Shown here: one piece after another, positions 1 through 7,559 of the stretch
How the letters are laid out: each line of letters starts with the position of its first letter
Position numbering within the stretch: position 1 is the first letter of the stretch
Source: Paraburkholderia phenazinium
GTDB taxonomy: Bacteria; Pseudomonadota; Gammaproteobacteria; Burkholderiales; Burkholderiaceae
Direction of reading: 5' to 3'
NCBI RefSeq assembly: GCF_900141745.1
Contig: NZ_FSRM01000001.1
Span: 1,302,001 to 1,366,000, forward strand
DNA: 64,000 bases
Position numbers and translations under genes: made by a program
The notes under the pieces: generated by a model
Databases searched by the model: none
Told to the model about the DNA's origin: nothing
The model's input: the letters and a program-made list of their open reading frames with translations, nothing else

Positions 1-125
1 GGTGGGGTGAGGAAATCGGCAGCAATACCGTCGAGGTGTACATCCACGCGCTGCGCAAGAAGCTTGGCGCCGACCTGATCCGCAACGTGCGAGGCCTCGG
101 CTACATGATCGCGAAGGACGCTTGA
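1..125 (+). CDS. Response regulator, C-terminal end only (OmpR/PhoB-type DNA-binding domain)
   Basis: Only the last 40 codons are inside the window, read in the frame beginning at base 3 and ending with TGA at 123-125. The residues match the end of an OmpR-type winged-helix domain: the recognition-helix and wing pattern VEVYIHALRKKLG followed by the RGLGYM hairpin. The protein should bind DNA as the output half of a two-component system. The sensor kinase begins 4 bases downstream, so the two form one operon. The receiver domain lies outside the window, so the subfamily cannot be read directly. The kinase type and the PmrA/QseB-like box at 1492-1508 suggest the QseB/PmrA branch (inference). 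Confidence 0.9.
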   Translation, partial: WGEEIGSNTVEVYIHALRKKLGADLIRNVRGLGYMIAKDA

Positions 126-129
126 GCCG

Positions 130-1437
130 ATGCGTTCCATTCGTCGTCAATTGCTGTTCTGGCTGCTTGCCATCGTGTTGCTCGGCGTCGGCATCGCCGG
201 CTGGCTGATCTACCGTCAGGCGCTCGCCGAAGCCAACGAACTGTTCGATTACCAGTTGCAGGAGATTGCCGAAGCGCTGCCGTCCGAGCCCTTCTCGCAG
301 GTGCTCGGCTCGCGCGATACCGGCGACGAAGGCATCGTGCTGCAGATCTGGAATCGCAACGGGGCGTTGATGTACTACTCGCGGCCGCGCGCGCCGCTCG
401 CGCCGCGCGCCGAACTCGGCTTTTCAACCGAGCGCACCGACCGCGGCGACTGGCGTGTGTACGGCGCGATCGTCGGCGATAACGTCGTGCAACTGGCCCA
501 GCCGGTGTCGGTGCGCAACCGCCTTGCTGCGAACGTGGCGTTACGCACGCTATGGCCGTTGATCGTACTGCTGCCGTTGCTGGGGTTGGCGGTGTGGATG
601 GTGGTCGGGCGCGGACTCAGGCCGCTGCGCCGGGTAACCGGGGCGCTCGATACACGTCATCCGGAAGCGCTCGATCCCCTGCCCGACAGCCGTTTGCCGC
701 TCGAAGTGCAGCCGCTGGTGCGCGCGCTCAACGGCCTGCTGCAGCGTCTCGCCACAGCGCTCGACACACAGAAGGCGTTCGTTGCCGATGCCGCGCACGA
801 ACTGCGCACACCGCTCGCCGCGGTGCAGATCCAGACACAACTCGTTGCGCGTGCGACCGACGACGCCACGCGCAGTGAAGCGCTCGCCGATCTGCAGGCA
901 GGCGTCACGCGAGCGACGCGTCTCGCCGAACAGTTGCTGGCGTTGGCGCGTTCGGAGCCGGACGGGCACACGCAGGCCCAGACCCAGGTGATCGATCTGC
1001 ACGCGTTGCTCGAAGACTGCGTGATGGCCTACGCGCCGCTCGCGCAGCAACGTGGTGTCGATCTCGGCATCGAGTCGAGCGAGGCTGCCAGCGTGACTGG
1101 CAATGCGGACGCGCTGCGGGTGATGTTCAATAACCTGGTGGACAACGCAACCAAATACACACCGCGCGGCGGCCGGGTGGATGTGAGCCTGACCGTCGAG
1201 GCGGGGCATCCGGTCGTGCGCATTGGCGACAGCGGACCGGGCATTCCGCCCGCCGAGCGCGAGCGTGTGTTCGACCGCTTCTATCGTGCCGGGGCGAGCG
1301 CCGATCGCGCCCGCACGGATGTCTCCGGCAGCGGGCTGGGGCTGGCGATCGTGCGGCGCATCGCGCTTCAGCATGACGCGAGCGTGACACTGGGCGAAGC
1401 ACCGGCCGGTGGCCTCGAAGTGAGCGTGCGGTTCTGA
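130..1437 (+). CDS. Sensor histidine kinase (QseC/PmrB/TctE-like)
   Basis: A 435-residue inner-membrane kinase paired with the response regulator that ends 4 bases upstream. A first membrane helix lies at about residues 8-28. A periplasmic sensor region of roughly 110 residues follows, and then a second helix near 140-160. A HAMP-like linker precedes the H-box AAHELRTPLA, whose phosphorylated histidine is residue 223. The N-box NNLVDNATKY, G1 box GDSGPGIP and G2 box GSGLGLAIV are all present, so the ATPase half is intact. Family knowledge: kinases of this shape sense periplasmic or envelope signals such as metals, cationic peptides or carboxylates. The actual ligand cannot be deduced. The next gene is a periplasmic protease, which fits an envelope-stress role. 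Confidence 0.93.
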   Translation: MRSIRRQLLFWLLAIVLLGVGIAGWLIYRQALAEANELFDYQLQEIAEALPSEPFSQVLGSRDTGDEGIVLQIWNRNGALMYYSRPRAPLAPRAELGFSTERTDRGDWRVYGAIVGDNVVQLAQPVSVRNRLAANVALRTLWPLIVLLPLLGLAVWMVVGRGLRPLRRVTGALDTRHPEALDPLPDSRLPLEVQPLVRALNGLLQRLATALDTQKAFVADAAHELRTPLAAVQIQTQLVARATDDATRSEALADLQAGVTRATRLAEQLLALARSEPDGHTQAQTQVIDLHALLEDCVMAYAPLAQQRGVDLGIESSEAASVTGNADALRVMFNNLVDNATKYTPRGGRVDVSLTVEAGHPVVRIGDSGPGIPPAERERVFDRFYRAGASADRARTDVSGSGLGLAIVRRIALQHDASVTLGEAPAGGLEVSVRF

Positions 1438-1491
1438 CGGGCAAAGTGCGTCGCGTAGTGGAAAGCTGGCTGTTTTGCCGAAGTTCCCCTG

Positions 1492-1508
1492 CTTAAGACT
1501 CTTTTAAG
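1492..1508 (+). promoter_or_regulatory. PmrA/QseB-type response-regulator box upstream of the DegP gene
   Basis: Two half-sites, CTTAAG (1492-1497) and TTTAAG (1503-1508), are separated by exactly five bases. This matches the YTTAAK-N5-YTTAAK direct repeat known for the PmrA/QseB/BqsR branch of OmpR-type regulators. It lies between the two-component genes and the protease gene, 58 bases before the protease start codon. Control of that gene by the adjacent regulator is an inference. I could not identify a clear -10 element downstream. Confidence 0.6.
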
Positions 1509-1566
1509 CGATAGCACGTACGCTTCATCCCATCCCCAAAGCCTTCCTCCCTGTCAGGAGCTCACG

Positions 1567-3093
1567 ATGAATGCGAAAACCCTGTCCCGCAGTGCTGTTG
1601 CCGTGGCCGTTGTCGTCGCGCTGTCCGCCGGTTATGTGGCTGGCCACCGCGATCTGCCCGCGCCGCAGGTCATCGCGCCGGCGCAGGCTGCCGCGATGAT
1701 GCCTGCCGAAGCTGCGGCAAAAACCGGCATCCCCGATTTCTCCGGCCTCGTCGAGACCTATGGTCCCGCTGTCGTCAACATCAGCGCGAAGCACGTCGTC
1801 AAGCAGACCGCGCTGCGCAGCGGCGGCGACAATGGCGAAAACGGCGGCAACGCCCAGCAACTGCCGATCGATCCGAGCGATCCGTTCTACCAGTTCTACA
1901 AGCGCTTCTTTGGCGGCATGCCTGGCATGCAGGGCGGAGACGGCGGCGGCGATCAAGGCGACCAGCCGAGTGCGAGTCTCGGTTCAGGCTTTATCGTCAG
2001 CAGCGACGGCTACATCCTGACCAATGCGCACGTGGTCGATGGCGCGAACGTCGTGACCGTGAAGCTGACCGACAAGCGCGAGTTCCGCGCCAAGGTGGTG
2101 GGTGCCGACAAGCAATCCGACGTGGCCGTGCTGAAGATCGATGCGAGCAATCTGCCGATCGTGAAGATCGGCGACCCGAGCCAGAGCAAGGTCGGCCAGT
2201 GGGTGGTGGCAATCGGCTCGCCCTATGGTTTCGACAACACGGTGACCTCGGGCATCATCAGCGCGAAGTCGCGCTCGCTGCCTAACGAAAACTACACTCC
2301 GTTCATCCAGACCGACGTGCCGGTGAACCCCGGCAACTCGGGTGGCCCGCTGTTCAACCTGCAAGGCGAGGTCATCGGTATCAATTCGATGATCTACTCC
2401 CAGACGGGCGGCTTCCAGGGACTGTCATTCGCGATTCCGATCAACGAAGCGATCAAGGTCAAGGACGATCTCGTCAAGACGGGTCACGTAAGCCGTGGGC
2501 GCCTCGGTGTTGCCGTGCAAGGCATGAACCAGACGCTGGCCAACTCGTTCGGCTTGACCAAGCCGAACGGCGCGCTCGTGAGTTCGGTGGACCCGGGCGG
2601 CCCGGCCGCCAAAGCCGGCTTGCAACCCGGCGACGTGATCACGGCGGTGAACGGTTCGCCGGTGGCCGATTCGACCGATTTGCCCTCGCAGGTGGCAAGC
2701 CTCGCACCTGGCAGTTCGGCGACCATCACCGTGTGGCGCGACAAGACGAGCAAGGACATCAAGGTGACGCTCGGTTCGATGTCGGATACCAAGGTCGCGA
2801 AGAACGACAATGCGCCTGAGCAGGTTCAGGGGCGTCTCGGGGTCGCGGTGCGGCCGCTTACGCCCGACGAAAAGAGCAACGCTTCGGTGTCGCACGGCTT
2901 GCTGGTGCAGCAGTCGGGTGGCGCGGCCGAGAACGCCGGGATCCAGCCGGGCGACGTGATTCTGGCGGTGAACGGCCGTCCGGTGACGAGCGTCGACCAG
3001 TTGAAGCAGATGATCTCGCAGGCGGGCAACAGCATCGCCCTCCTGATCCAGCGCGACAACGCGCAGATTTTTGTGCCGGTGGACCTCGGTTGA
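1567..3093 (+). CDS. degP: DegP/HtrA (Do-family) periplasmic serine protease
   Basis: A 508-residue protein with an N-terminal export signal (hydrophobic residues about 8-27). A trypsin-like domain carries the full catalytic triad: His155 in TNAHVV, Asp185 in SDVAVLK and Ser258 in GNSGGPL. Two PDZ domains follow, at about residues 305-395 and 418-505, each with an AGLQPGDVI- or AGIQPGDVI-like carboxylate-binding loop. This is the DegP/MucD layout at the usual length of about 480-510 residues. Such proteins degrade or chaperone misfolded periplasmic and outer-membrane proteins. A GAGCTC-containing leader (AGGAGCTCACG) provides the ribosome binding site. The upstream kinase/regulator pair and the box at 1492-1508 suggest envelope-stress control. 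MucD is an equally good name. Confidence 0.95.
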   Translation: MNAKTLSRSAVAVAVVVALSAGYVAGHRDLPAPQVIAPAQAAAMMPAEAAAKTGIPDFSGLVETYGPAVVNISAKHVVKQTALRSGGDNGENGGNAQQLPIDPSDPFYQFYKRFFGGMPGMQGGDGGGDQGDQPSASLGSGFIVSSDGYILTNAHVVDGANVVTVKLTDKREFRAKVVGADKQSDVAVLKIDASNLPIVKIGDPSQSKVGQWVVAIGSPYGFDNTVTSGIISAKSRSLPNENYTPFIQTDVPVNPGNSGGPLFNLQGEVIGINSMIYSQTGGFQGLSFAIPINEAIKVKDDLVKTGHVSRGRLGVAVQGMNQTLANSFGLTKPNGALVSSVDPGGPAAKAGLQPGDVITAVNGSPVADSTDLPSQVASLAPGSSATITVWRDKTSKDIKVTLGSMSDTKVAKNDNAPEQVQGRLGVAVRPLTPDEKSNASVSHGLLVQQSGGAAENAGIQPGDVILAVNGRPVTSVDQLKQMISQAGNSIALLIQRDNAQIFVPVDLG

Positions 3094-3103
3094 CGTAAAA
3101 CTT

Positions 3104-3138
3104 GCCGGTCCGTTTGCATAAACTGCCCACGGACCGGC
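3104..3138 (+). terminator. Hairpin just after the DegP gene
   Basis: GCCGGTCCG (3104-3112) and CGGACCGGC (3130-3138) form a perfect 9-bp stem with a 17-base loop, starting 10 bases after the protease stop codon. No T-run follows, so it may protect the 3' end or act as a weak terminator rather than a classical intrinsic terminator. Confidence 0.4.
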
Positions 3139-3302
3139 GCCTTGTACGGGCAGCGCGCCCGCCTTTTGCCGCGACGGTAGTCTCAACGCGGGCCAGCAGT
3201 TTGGATGTTGTTGGGAAAGGTGGTCTGGGACTCAGGCGGGCACGGCAGTTGCAGTTGTCTGTCGGGGGTAGACCCACCAGGACTCTAACAAGGAGCGATG
3301 CA

Positions 3303-3800
3303 ATGAAATTTCAAGGCAATCAGCGACGTCTCGTGGCGGCGGCGCTAACCGCGGCGCTGACGCTAGGTCTCGCGGGTGGCGCCTGGGCGCAGCAGTCGAA
3401 CGACACGACCGGCGGCACCACCAGCGACAGCGATAGCGCTGGCAACGTCAACGGCGGCGGCATGCCGCAGATCCAGCATCAGGGCGGCGTGGCCTACGTA
3501 TCGGGCGGCGTCGGCAGCGACGAGTCGAAGGCGCTCCAGGGTGCCGAAAGCCACTGGCCGCTGGCGCTGCGCTTTACCGGCCCGGGCTCCGACTTCCTCG
3601 CCGACGTGCACGTGCAGATCGTCGACGCACACGGCGCGGATGTGCTGCAGGCCGATTCGCGCGGTCCTTATATGCTCGTGAGGTTGCGTCCGGGCCGTTA
3701 TACGGTGCACGCGCGCTACAAGAGCGACGATCAGCAAAAGGCAGTGACGGTGCCCGCCCAAGGCGGCACCAAGTCGGCTTTCTACTGGAATACGCAGTAA
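3303..3800 (+). CDS. Secreted protein with a carboxypeptidase-regulatory-like fold (unknown function)
   Basis: The start at 3303 is chosen because AAGGAG lies just upstream and the protein then opens with a classical signal peptide: MKFQGNQRRL, a hydrophobic stretch, and an AWAQQ cleavage site near residue 28. An in-frame ORF begins about 200 bases earlier but has no signal. The mature part of about 137 residues begins with a Gly/Ser/Asp/Thr-rich linker. It then carries a domain with DVHVQIVDAHGADV and RPGRYTVHARY, typical of beta-sandwich domains related to the carboxypeptidase regulatory fold. A periplasmic or exported role is likely, but the partner is unknown. An intrinsic terminator follows, so it is probably a single-gene transcript. 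Confidence 0.75.
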   Translation: MKFQGNQRRLVAAALTAALTLGLAGGAWAQQSNDTTGGTTSDSDSAGNVNGGGMPQIQHQGGVAYVSGGVGSDESKALQGAESHWPLALRFTGPGSDFLADVHVQIVDAHGADVLQADSRGPYMLVRLRPGRYTVHARYKSDDQQKAVTVPAQGGTKSAFYWNTQ

Positions 3801-3862
3801 CACGGGCCGAATTCGCCGGCCGCGCGAAGGTTGCGCAATTGGCCGAAGATTGGCCGATAATG

Positions 3863-3892
3863 AAGCCACGGGTGCTCCCCGTGGCTTTTTTT
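3863..3892 (+). terminator. Intrinsic terminator
   Basis: A perfect 10-bp stem (AAGCCACGGG at 3863-3872, CCCGTGGCTT at 3878-3887) with a five-base loop is followed by a T-run. It ends the transcript of the secreted protein gene (stop at 3800). Confidence 0.85.
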
Positions 3893-4017
3893 CATTCTGA
3901 AAGCCGCCGCCGGGCGTTCAAGTCCGAGCCATTCCTGGGACGCTTCGTGTGGATGGCTGCCTGATCGCTTTTTGACCGCTGCCTGAACCGCCGTTTTATC
4001 GCATACGGAGTCCTGAC

Positions 4018-4440
4018 ATGAGCGATCCCACGCCGCCCGCAGGGAGTCCCCCAGGGACCGCCCACGGCGCTTCGGGTTCCGGTGCGGCTGCCGGCGCTCA
4101 TCGCATCGAGATTAGCGTCAACCATCACCGGGTGCGGGTGATCCATCAGGGCGTCACGATGGCCGACACGCAGGGCGCGCTCACGCTTACGGAGAGCGGC
4201 CTGCCCGAGGTATTTTATTTTCCGCGCGGCGATGTCAATATGGCGCGGCTCGAAAGCTCGAACCATACGTCGCGTTGCCCGTTCAAGGGCGAGGCGTCTT
4301 ATTTCCATCTGCGCACCGAAGACGGCCTGGTTGAGAATGCCGCCTGGTGTTACGAAAACCCGCTCGACGGGGTCCAGCAGATCAAGGGCTATCTGGCGTT
4401 TTATGCTTCGCGTGTCGACCGCATCTATCAGACATCCTGA
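4018..4440 (+). CDS. DUF427 family protein
   Basis: A 140-residue protein with the DUF427 pattern: VRVIHQGVTMADTQGAL near the middle, then PEVFYFPRGDVNM, SRCPFKGEASYFHL and a C-terminal LAFYASRVD. The first 28 residues are a Pro/Gly/Ala/Ser-rich extension. DUF427 proteins form a small beta-barrel-like fold and have no established activity. No signal peptide or membrane helix is seen, so the protein is probably cytoplasmic. The next gene (CoxG-like) starts 36 bases downstream on the same strand and may be co-transcribed. Confidence 0.85.
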   Translation: MSDPTPPAGSPPGTAHGASGSGAAAGAHRIEISVNHHRVRVIHQGVTMADTQGALTLTESGLPEVFYFPRGDVNMARLESSNHTSRCPFKGEASYFHLRTEDGLVENAAWCYENPLDGVQQIKGYLAFYASRVDRIYQTS

Positions 4441-4475
4441 TTGTGTAGACGGCGCGTTTCTCGGGGGAGTGGGTC

Positions 4476-5228
4476 ATGGAGCTGAACAACGCGTTACGGA
4501 TTGCGCTTGCACCGGCCGATGTCTGGGACGCGCTGCAAGACATCGCGTTGTTGCGCGCGAGTCTCGACAACTGCGAGTCGTTCAGCCGCCTTGCGGGCGG
4601 CGAGTATGCGTTGACGCTGACGGTGCCGCTCGGACCGTTGCGCGCCCGCTACGAAGTGCGCGCCCATGTCGCCAACAAGAATCCGGTACAGCTCGACGAG
4701 CCGCATCGTGCGCTCAACTTCAAGGCGCGCGCCGAAGGTGTCGGATCGCTGCGTGGACAGATCGATGTGACGCTGCGCGCGGACGATTCAGGGTCGAACA
4801 AGGCGCCGAGCACGCGGATCGATTATTCGGTGTGGGCCACCTTGACGGGGCCCCTCGCCGAATTGCCGACGCGCCAGATCGAGAATGCGCTGCACGAGCT
4901 AGCCGACGATTTCTTCACGGAGTTCTGCGCGGTCGTGCAGGCCAAGCATGGGCAAGGTCCAAACCGCGCGCGCGGCACCCACAGCCGGCGGCAGCATGTG
5001 TTCCTGCGGCCGATCAATCTTGGCAGCGTAGCGCGCCGGGTCAGGCCGCACGATCACGGAGGCTCGCTCTCCGGGCGTGCCACCAGCACGCTGTTCGGGG
5101 CACGCTCGCATAGCGTGTCGCATCGCGAGCCGACGCCGCATGCCATGCCGAACTGGGCGTGGGCCGCGATGATCTTCGTTGTCGCATTGCTGCTTTATGC
5201 CGCGCACTGGTTCAGTACCCAGAGCTGA
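4476..5228 (+). CDS. CoxG-like SRPBCC protein with C-terminal membrane anchor
   Basis: A 250-residue protein. Residues 1 to about 150 form an SRPBCC (START/Bet v1-like) domain of the CoxG type. It opens with MELNNALRI and APADVWDALQDI and includes LRGQIDVTLRADD. A basic, His/Arg/Ser-rich linker of about 75 residues follows. A single membrane helix sits at about 228-245 (WAAMIFVVALLLYAAHWF) next to the C-terminus. CoxG proteins anchor carbon monoxide dehydrogenase or related molybdenum hydroxylases to the membrane. No coxL/M/S-like gene is in this window, so the partner must be elsewhere or different. Translation begins at ATG 4476 after a GGGGGAG leader. Confidence 0.8.
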   Translation: MELNNALRIALAPADVWDALQDIALLRASLDNCESFSRLAGGEYALTLTVPLGPLRARYEVRAHVANKNPVQLDEPHRALNFKARAEGVGSLRGQIDVTLRADDSGSNKAPSTRIDYSVWATLTGPLAELPTRQIENALHELADDFFTEFCAVVQAKHGQGPNRARGTHSRRQHVFLRPINLGSVARRVRPHDHGGSLSGRATSTLFGARSHSVSHREPTPHAMPNWAWAAMIFVVALLLYAAHWFSTQS

Positions 5229-5235
5229 GCGGACC

Positions 5236-5895
5236 TCAGGCTTTCTTCGCCTCGCCATTCGCGCCGGTGCGTAACGCCGGACTGAGCCGCAGCGCGTCGA
5301 ACATGGCTTCCACCATCTGCTGCGCGTGCTCGGCGAAATCGGTGGAGTCGGGCAGAATCAGCATGTCCCTCAGCGAACCGCCAACGAACGCATGCAGCAT
5401 CGTGGCTGCCAGTTTCGTGTCGAGATCGGGCGGCATCTGGCCTTTGGAGATTGCGTTGCGCAGGCCGATCTCGATCTTGCCGAGCCCCTCACGCATGTTG
5501 GTCTGATAACGGACCATCACCGGGCCCATATCTTCTACGAACTCGCATTTCAGAAACAGGATGTCGAATACGCGGCGCCGCCGCGGATCGGCCGCGGTGT
5601 CGCGCAGACACAGCGTGCAGATTTCGATTAGCCGTCCGAGCGGATCGGCCTCTTCCGGGTTGATCGACGCGGCCTTCAGTTCGTCGAGCGGCAGCAGCAC
5701 GCGGTCGAACATCTCGGTGAAGAGGTCACCTTTGTTGGCGAAGTGCCAGTAGATCGCCCCGCGGGTGACGCCCGCGGCCTGGGCGATGTCAGCCAGCGAC
5801 GTGCGCGACACGCCTTTCTCGAAAAAGACTTTCTCGGCGGCATCGAGAATGCCGGCGCGCGTCTCCAACGCCTCTTCCTTGGTCCTTCTGACCAT
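5236..5895 (-). CDS. bpeR: TetR-family repressor of the RND efflux operon (BpeR/AcrR-like)
   Basis: A 219-residue regulator. The N-terminal helix-turn-helix is complete: TRAGILDAAEKVFFEKG, then SLADIAQAAGVTRGAIYWHF, matching the AcrR/TtgR/BpeR type. The remainder is the ligand-binding helical domain, with the C-terminal helices running through MLHAFVGGSLRDML. It is divergent from the pump operon and an AcrR-like palindrome lies between them, so it very probably represses bpeAB-oprB and itself and is released by pump substrates. The name follows the Burkholderia arrangement and is an inference from family and position. Confidence 0.9.
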   Translation of the reverse strand: MVRRTKEEALETRAGILDAAEKVFFEKGVSRTSLADIAQAAGVTRGAIYWHFANKGDLFTEMFDRVLLPLDELKAASINPEEADPLGRLIEICTLCLRDTAADPRRRRVFDILFLKCEFVEDMGPVMVRYQTNMREGLGKIEIGLRNAISKGQMPPDLDTKLAATMLHAFVGGSLRDMLILPDSTDFAEHAQQMVEAMFDALRLSPALRTGANGEAKKA

Positions 5896-6317
5896 TTCGT
5901 CTGACCTGCGTATTGGTGGGATTACCCGGACACTTTTAAACGTGGCCCGTCACAATCCGCCCGCGCGTTTCGTCTTTAGCGAGCAGGTATTGCCTTGGAC
6001 TGCCTGAAAGGATAGCGAAAGACACTTTTACATGCATTCGCGAATGTATATATAATAGCACCCCATCGATCGGATAGCCCAAGCCGTGACGACCGGTTAA
6101 TATCCGTCACTGTTGCCTTTCAGAAAGCTTATGCGCCGTCCCAAAAGGGTCGACGGCGTGCGGCATTTCCCGGTTTGGCGCATATCGCCCGGGGTGCAGA
6201 GCGGGTCCGCGCCACTGGGCTTCCGGTTACGCGTCGTAAGACGCATGCGTGCGCTGTCGTCCCCGGGGTAGGGATGCGCGCACTTTTCATTCTCTCAGCC
6301 TTGACAGAGGTCGCTCC
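5896..6317. other. Divergent control region of the regulator and pump genes
   Basis: This 422-base gap holds the pump promoter (-35 TTTACA 6027-6032, -10 TATAAT 6051-6056) and the operator (6029-6052). It also has a leader of about 255 bases before the adaptor start at 6318. The leader can fold: TATGCGCC (6130-6137) is complementary to GGCGCATA (6177-6184), and GCCGTC (6135-6140) to GACGGC (6152-6157). These two stems share bases and exclude each other. A GCGTC/GACGC hairpin lies at 6231-6244. A 10-base direct repeat, GACACTTTTA, occurs at 5929-5938 and 6021-6030. No coding gene is seen. Confidence 0.6.
6027..6056 (+). promoter_or_regulatory. Sigma-70 promoter with embedded TetR/AcrR-like operator
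   Basis: TTTACA (6027-6032), an 18-base spacer and TATAAT (6051-6056) point toward the pump operon. A 24-base palindrome, TACATGCATTCG/CGAATGTATATA (6029-6052, 10 of 12 positions paired), fills the spacer and closely resembles the E. coli AcrR operator as I remember it. Repressor bound here would block both core elements. Confidence 0.8.
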
Positions 6318-7544
6318 ATGCGCGTCGAACGGGTTCCATTTCGCTTAATCAGTGCCGCGACGGCTGCCGTATTGCTGGCAGCGTGCGGACCAAAACAATC
6401 GGCCCCGCCACAACAAACACCCGAAGTCGGCATCGTCACCGTCCAGCCGTCGGCCGTGCCGGTCGTCACCGAATTGCCGGGCCGCACCAATGCTTTCCTC
6501 GTGGCGCAAGTGCGCGCGCGGGTGGACGGCATCGTGCTGCGCCGTGAGTTCACCGAAGGCAGCGAAGTGAAGGCCGGTCAGCGTCTTTACAAGATCGACC
6601 CGGCGCCTTACATCGCGCAACTGAACAGCGCCAAGGCGACGCTTGCCAAGGCTCAGGCAAACCTCGTGTCCGTCACGGCGCAGGCCAGCCGCTACAAGGT
6701 GCTGGTCGCGGCCAACGCAGTCAGCAAGCAGGACTACGACAACGCAGTCGCTTCGGAAGGCCAGGCTGCGGCGGACGTCGCTTCGGGCAAGGCCGCTGTG
6801 GATACCGCGCAGATCAATCTCGGCTACACGGACGTCGTCTCGCCGGTGAGCGGCCAGGTCGGCATTTCGCAGGTGACGCCGGGCGCGTATGTGCAGGCGA
6901 GCGCGGCTACGTTGATGTCGACGGTCCAGGAACTGGATCCGATGTACGTCGACCTGACGCAATCGAGTCTCGACGGCCTCAAGCTGCGTCGCGATGTGCA
7001 GGAAGGTCGTCTGAAGACGAGCGGTCCGGATGCGGCGAAGGTCACGCTGATTCTCGAAGACGGCCGCACCTACTCCGAGAAGGGCAAGCTGCAGTTCAGC
7101 GACGTCACGGTCGATCAGAGCACCGGTTCCGTCACCGTGCGCGCGCTGTTCCAGAACAAGGACCGCGTGCTGCTGCCGGGCATGTTCGTGCGCGCGCGCA
7201 TCGAGGAAGGCGTGAACGATCAGGCGATTCTAGTACCGCAGATCGGCGTGACGCATGACCAGAAGGGCACGCCCACCGCGCTCGTCGTCGGTGCGGACAA
7301 CAAGGTCGCGTTGCGTCAGCTCGTCACCTCGCGCACGTATGGCTCGAACTGGGTGGTCGACAGCGGCCTGAATCCGGGTGACCGCGTGATCGTGCAGGGG
7401 ACCGACAAGGTTCGCCCTGGCATGGACGTCAAGACTGTCGCGGCGCAACTGCCTGCTTCCTCCGACGCGGCTGCTGCAGCTGCGCCGGCCGCCAGCGGTG
7501 CCCAGACGGCTCAGGCTGCTTCTGCAGCATCGGGCGCGCAATAA
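6318..7544 (+). CDS. bpeA: RND efflux periplasmic adaptor lipoprotein (BpeA/AcrA-like)
   Basis: A 408-residue membrane-fusion protein from ATG 6318. An upstream in-frame ORF start is rejected because this ATG gives a lipoprotein signal with lipobox LLAAC (Cys near 22). The hydrophobic stretch is followed by GPKQSAPPQQ. Then come the barrel-sandwich lipoyl halves (GRTNAFLVAQVRARVDG; INLGYTDVVSPVSGQVG), the alpha-hairpin (about residues 95-165), the beta-barrel and the membrane-proximal domain ending near residue 380. An Ala/Ser-rich tail closes it. It bridges the inner-membrane pump and outer-membrane channel encoded next. It ends 15 bases before the transporter gene, in the same operon. Confidence 0.93.
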   Translation: MRVERVPFRLISAATAAVLLAACGPKQSAPPQQTPEVGIVTVQPSAVPVVTELPGRTNAFLVAQVRARVDGIVLRREFTEGSEVKAGQRLYKIDPAPYIAQLNSAKATLAKAQANLVSVTAQASRYKVLVAANAVSKQDYDNAVASEGQAAADVASGKAAVDTAQINLGYTDVVSPVSGQVGISQVTPGAYVQASAATLMSTVQELDPMYVDLTQSSLDGLKLRRDVQEGRLKTSGPDAAKVTLILEDGRTYSEKGKLQFSDVTVDQSTGSVTVRALFQNKDRVLLPGMFVRARIEEGVNDQAILVPQIGVTHDQKGTPTALVVGADNKVALRQLVTSRTYGSNWVVDSGLNPGDRVIVQGTDKVRPGMDVKTVAAQLPASSDAAAAAAPAASGAQTAQAASAASGAQ

Positions 7545-7559
7545 CAGGGAGCCTGTTTC

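Noticed and set aside
3102..3302. N-terminal extension of the secreted protein gene
   Set aside because: ATG 3303 has AAGGAG and gives a classical signal peptide; the extension would bury that signal and overlaps the hairpin after degP.
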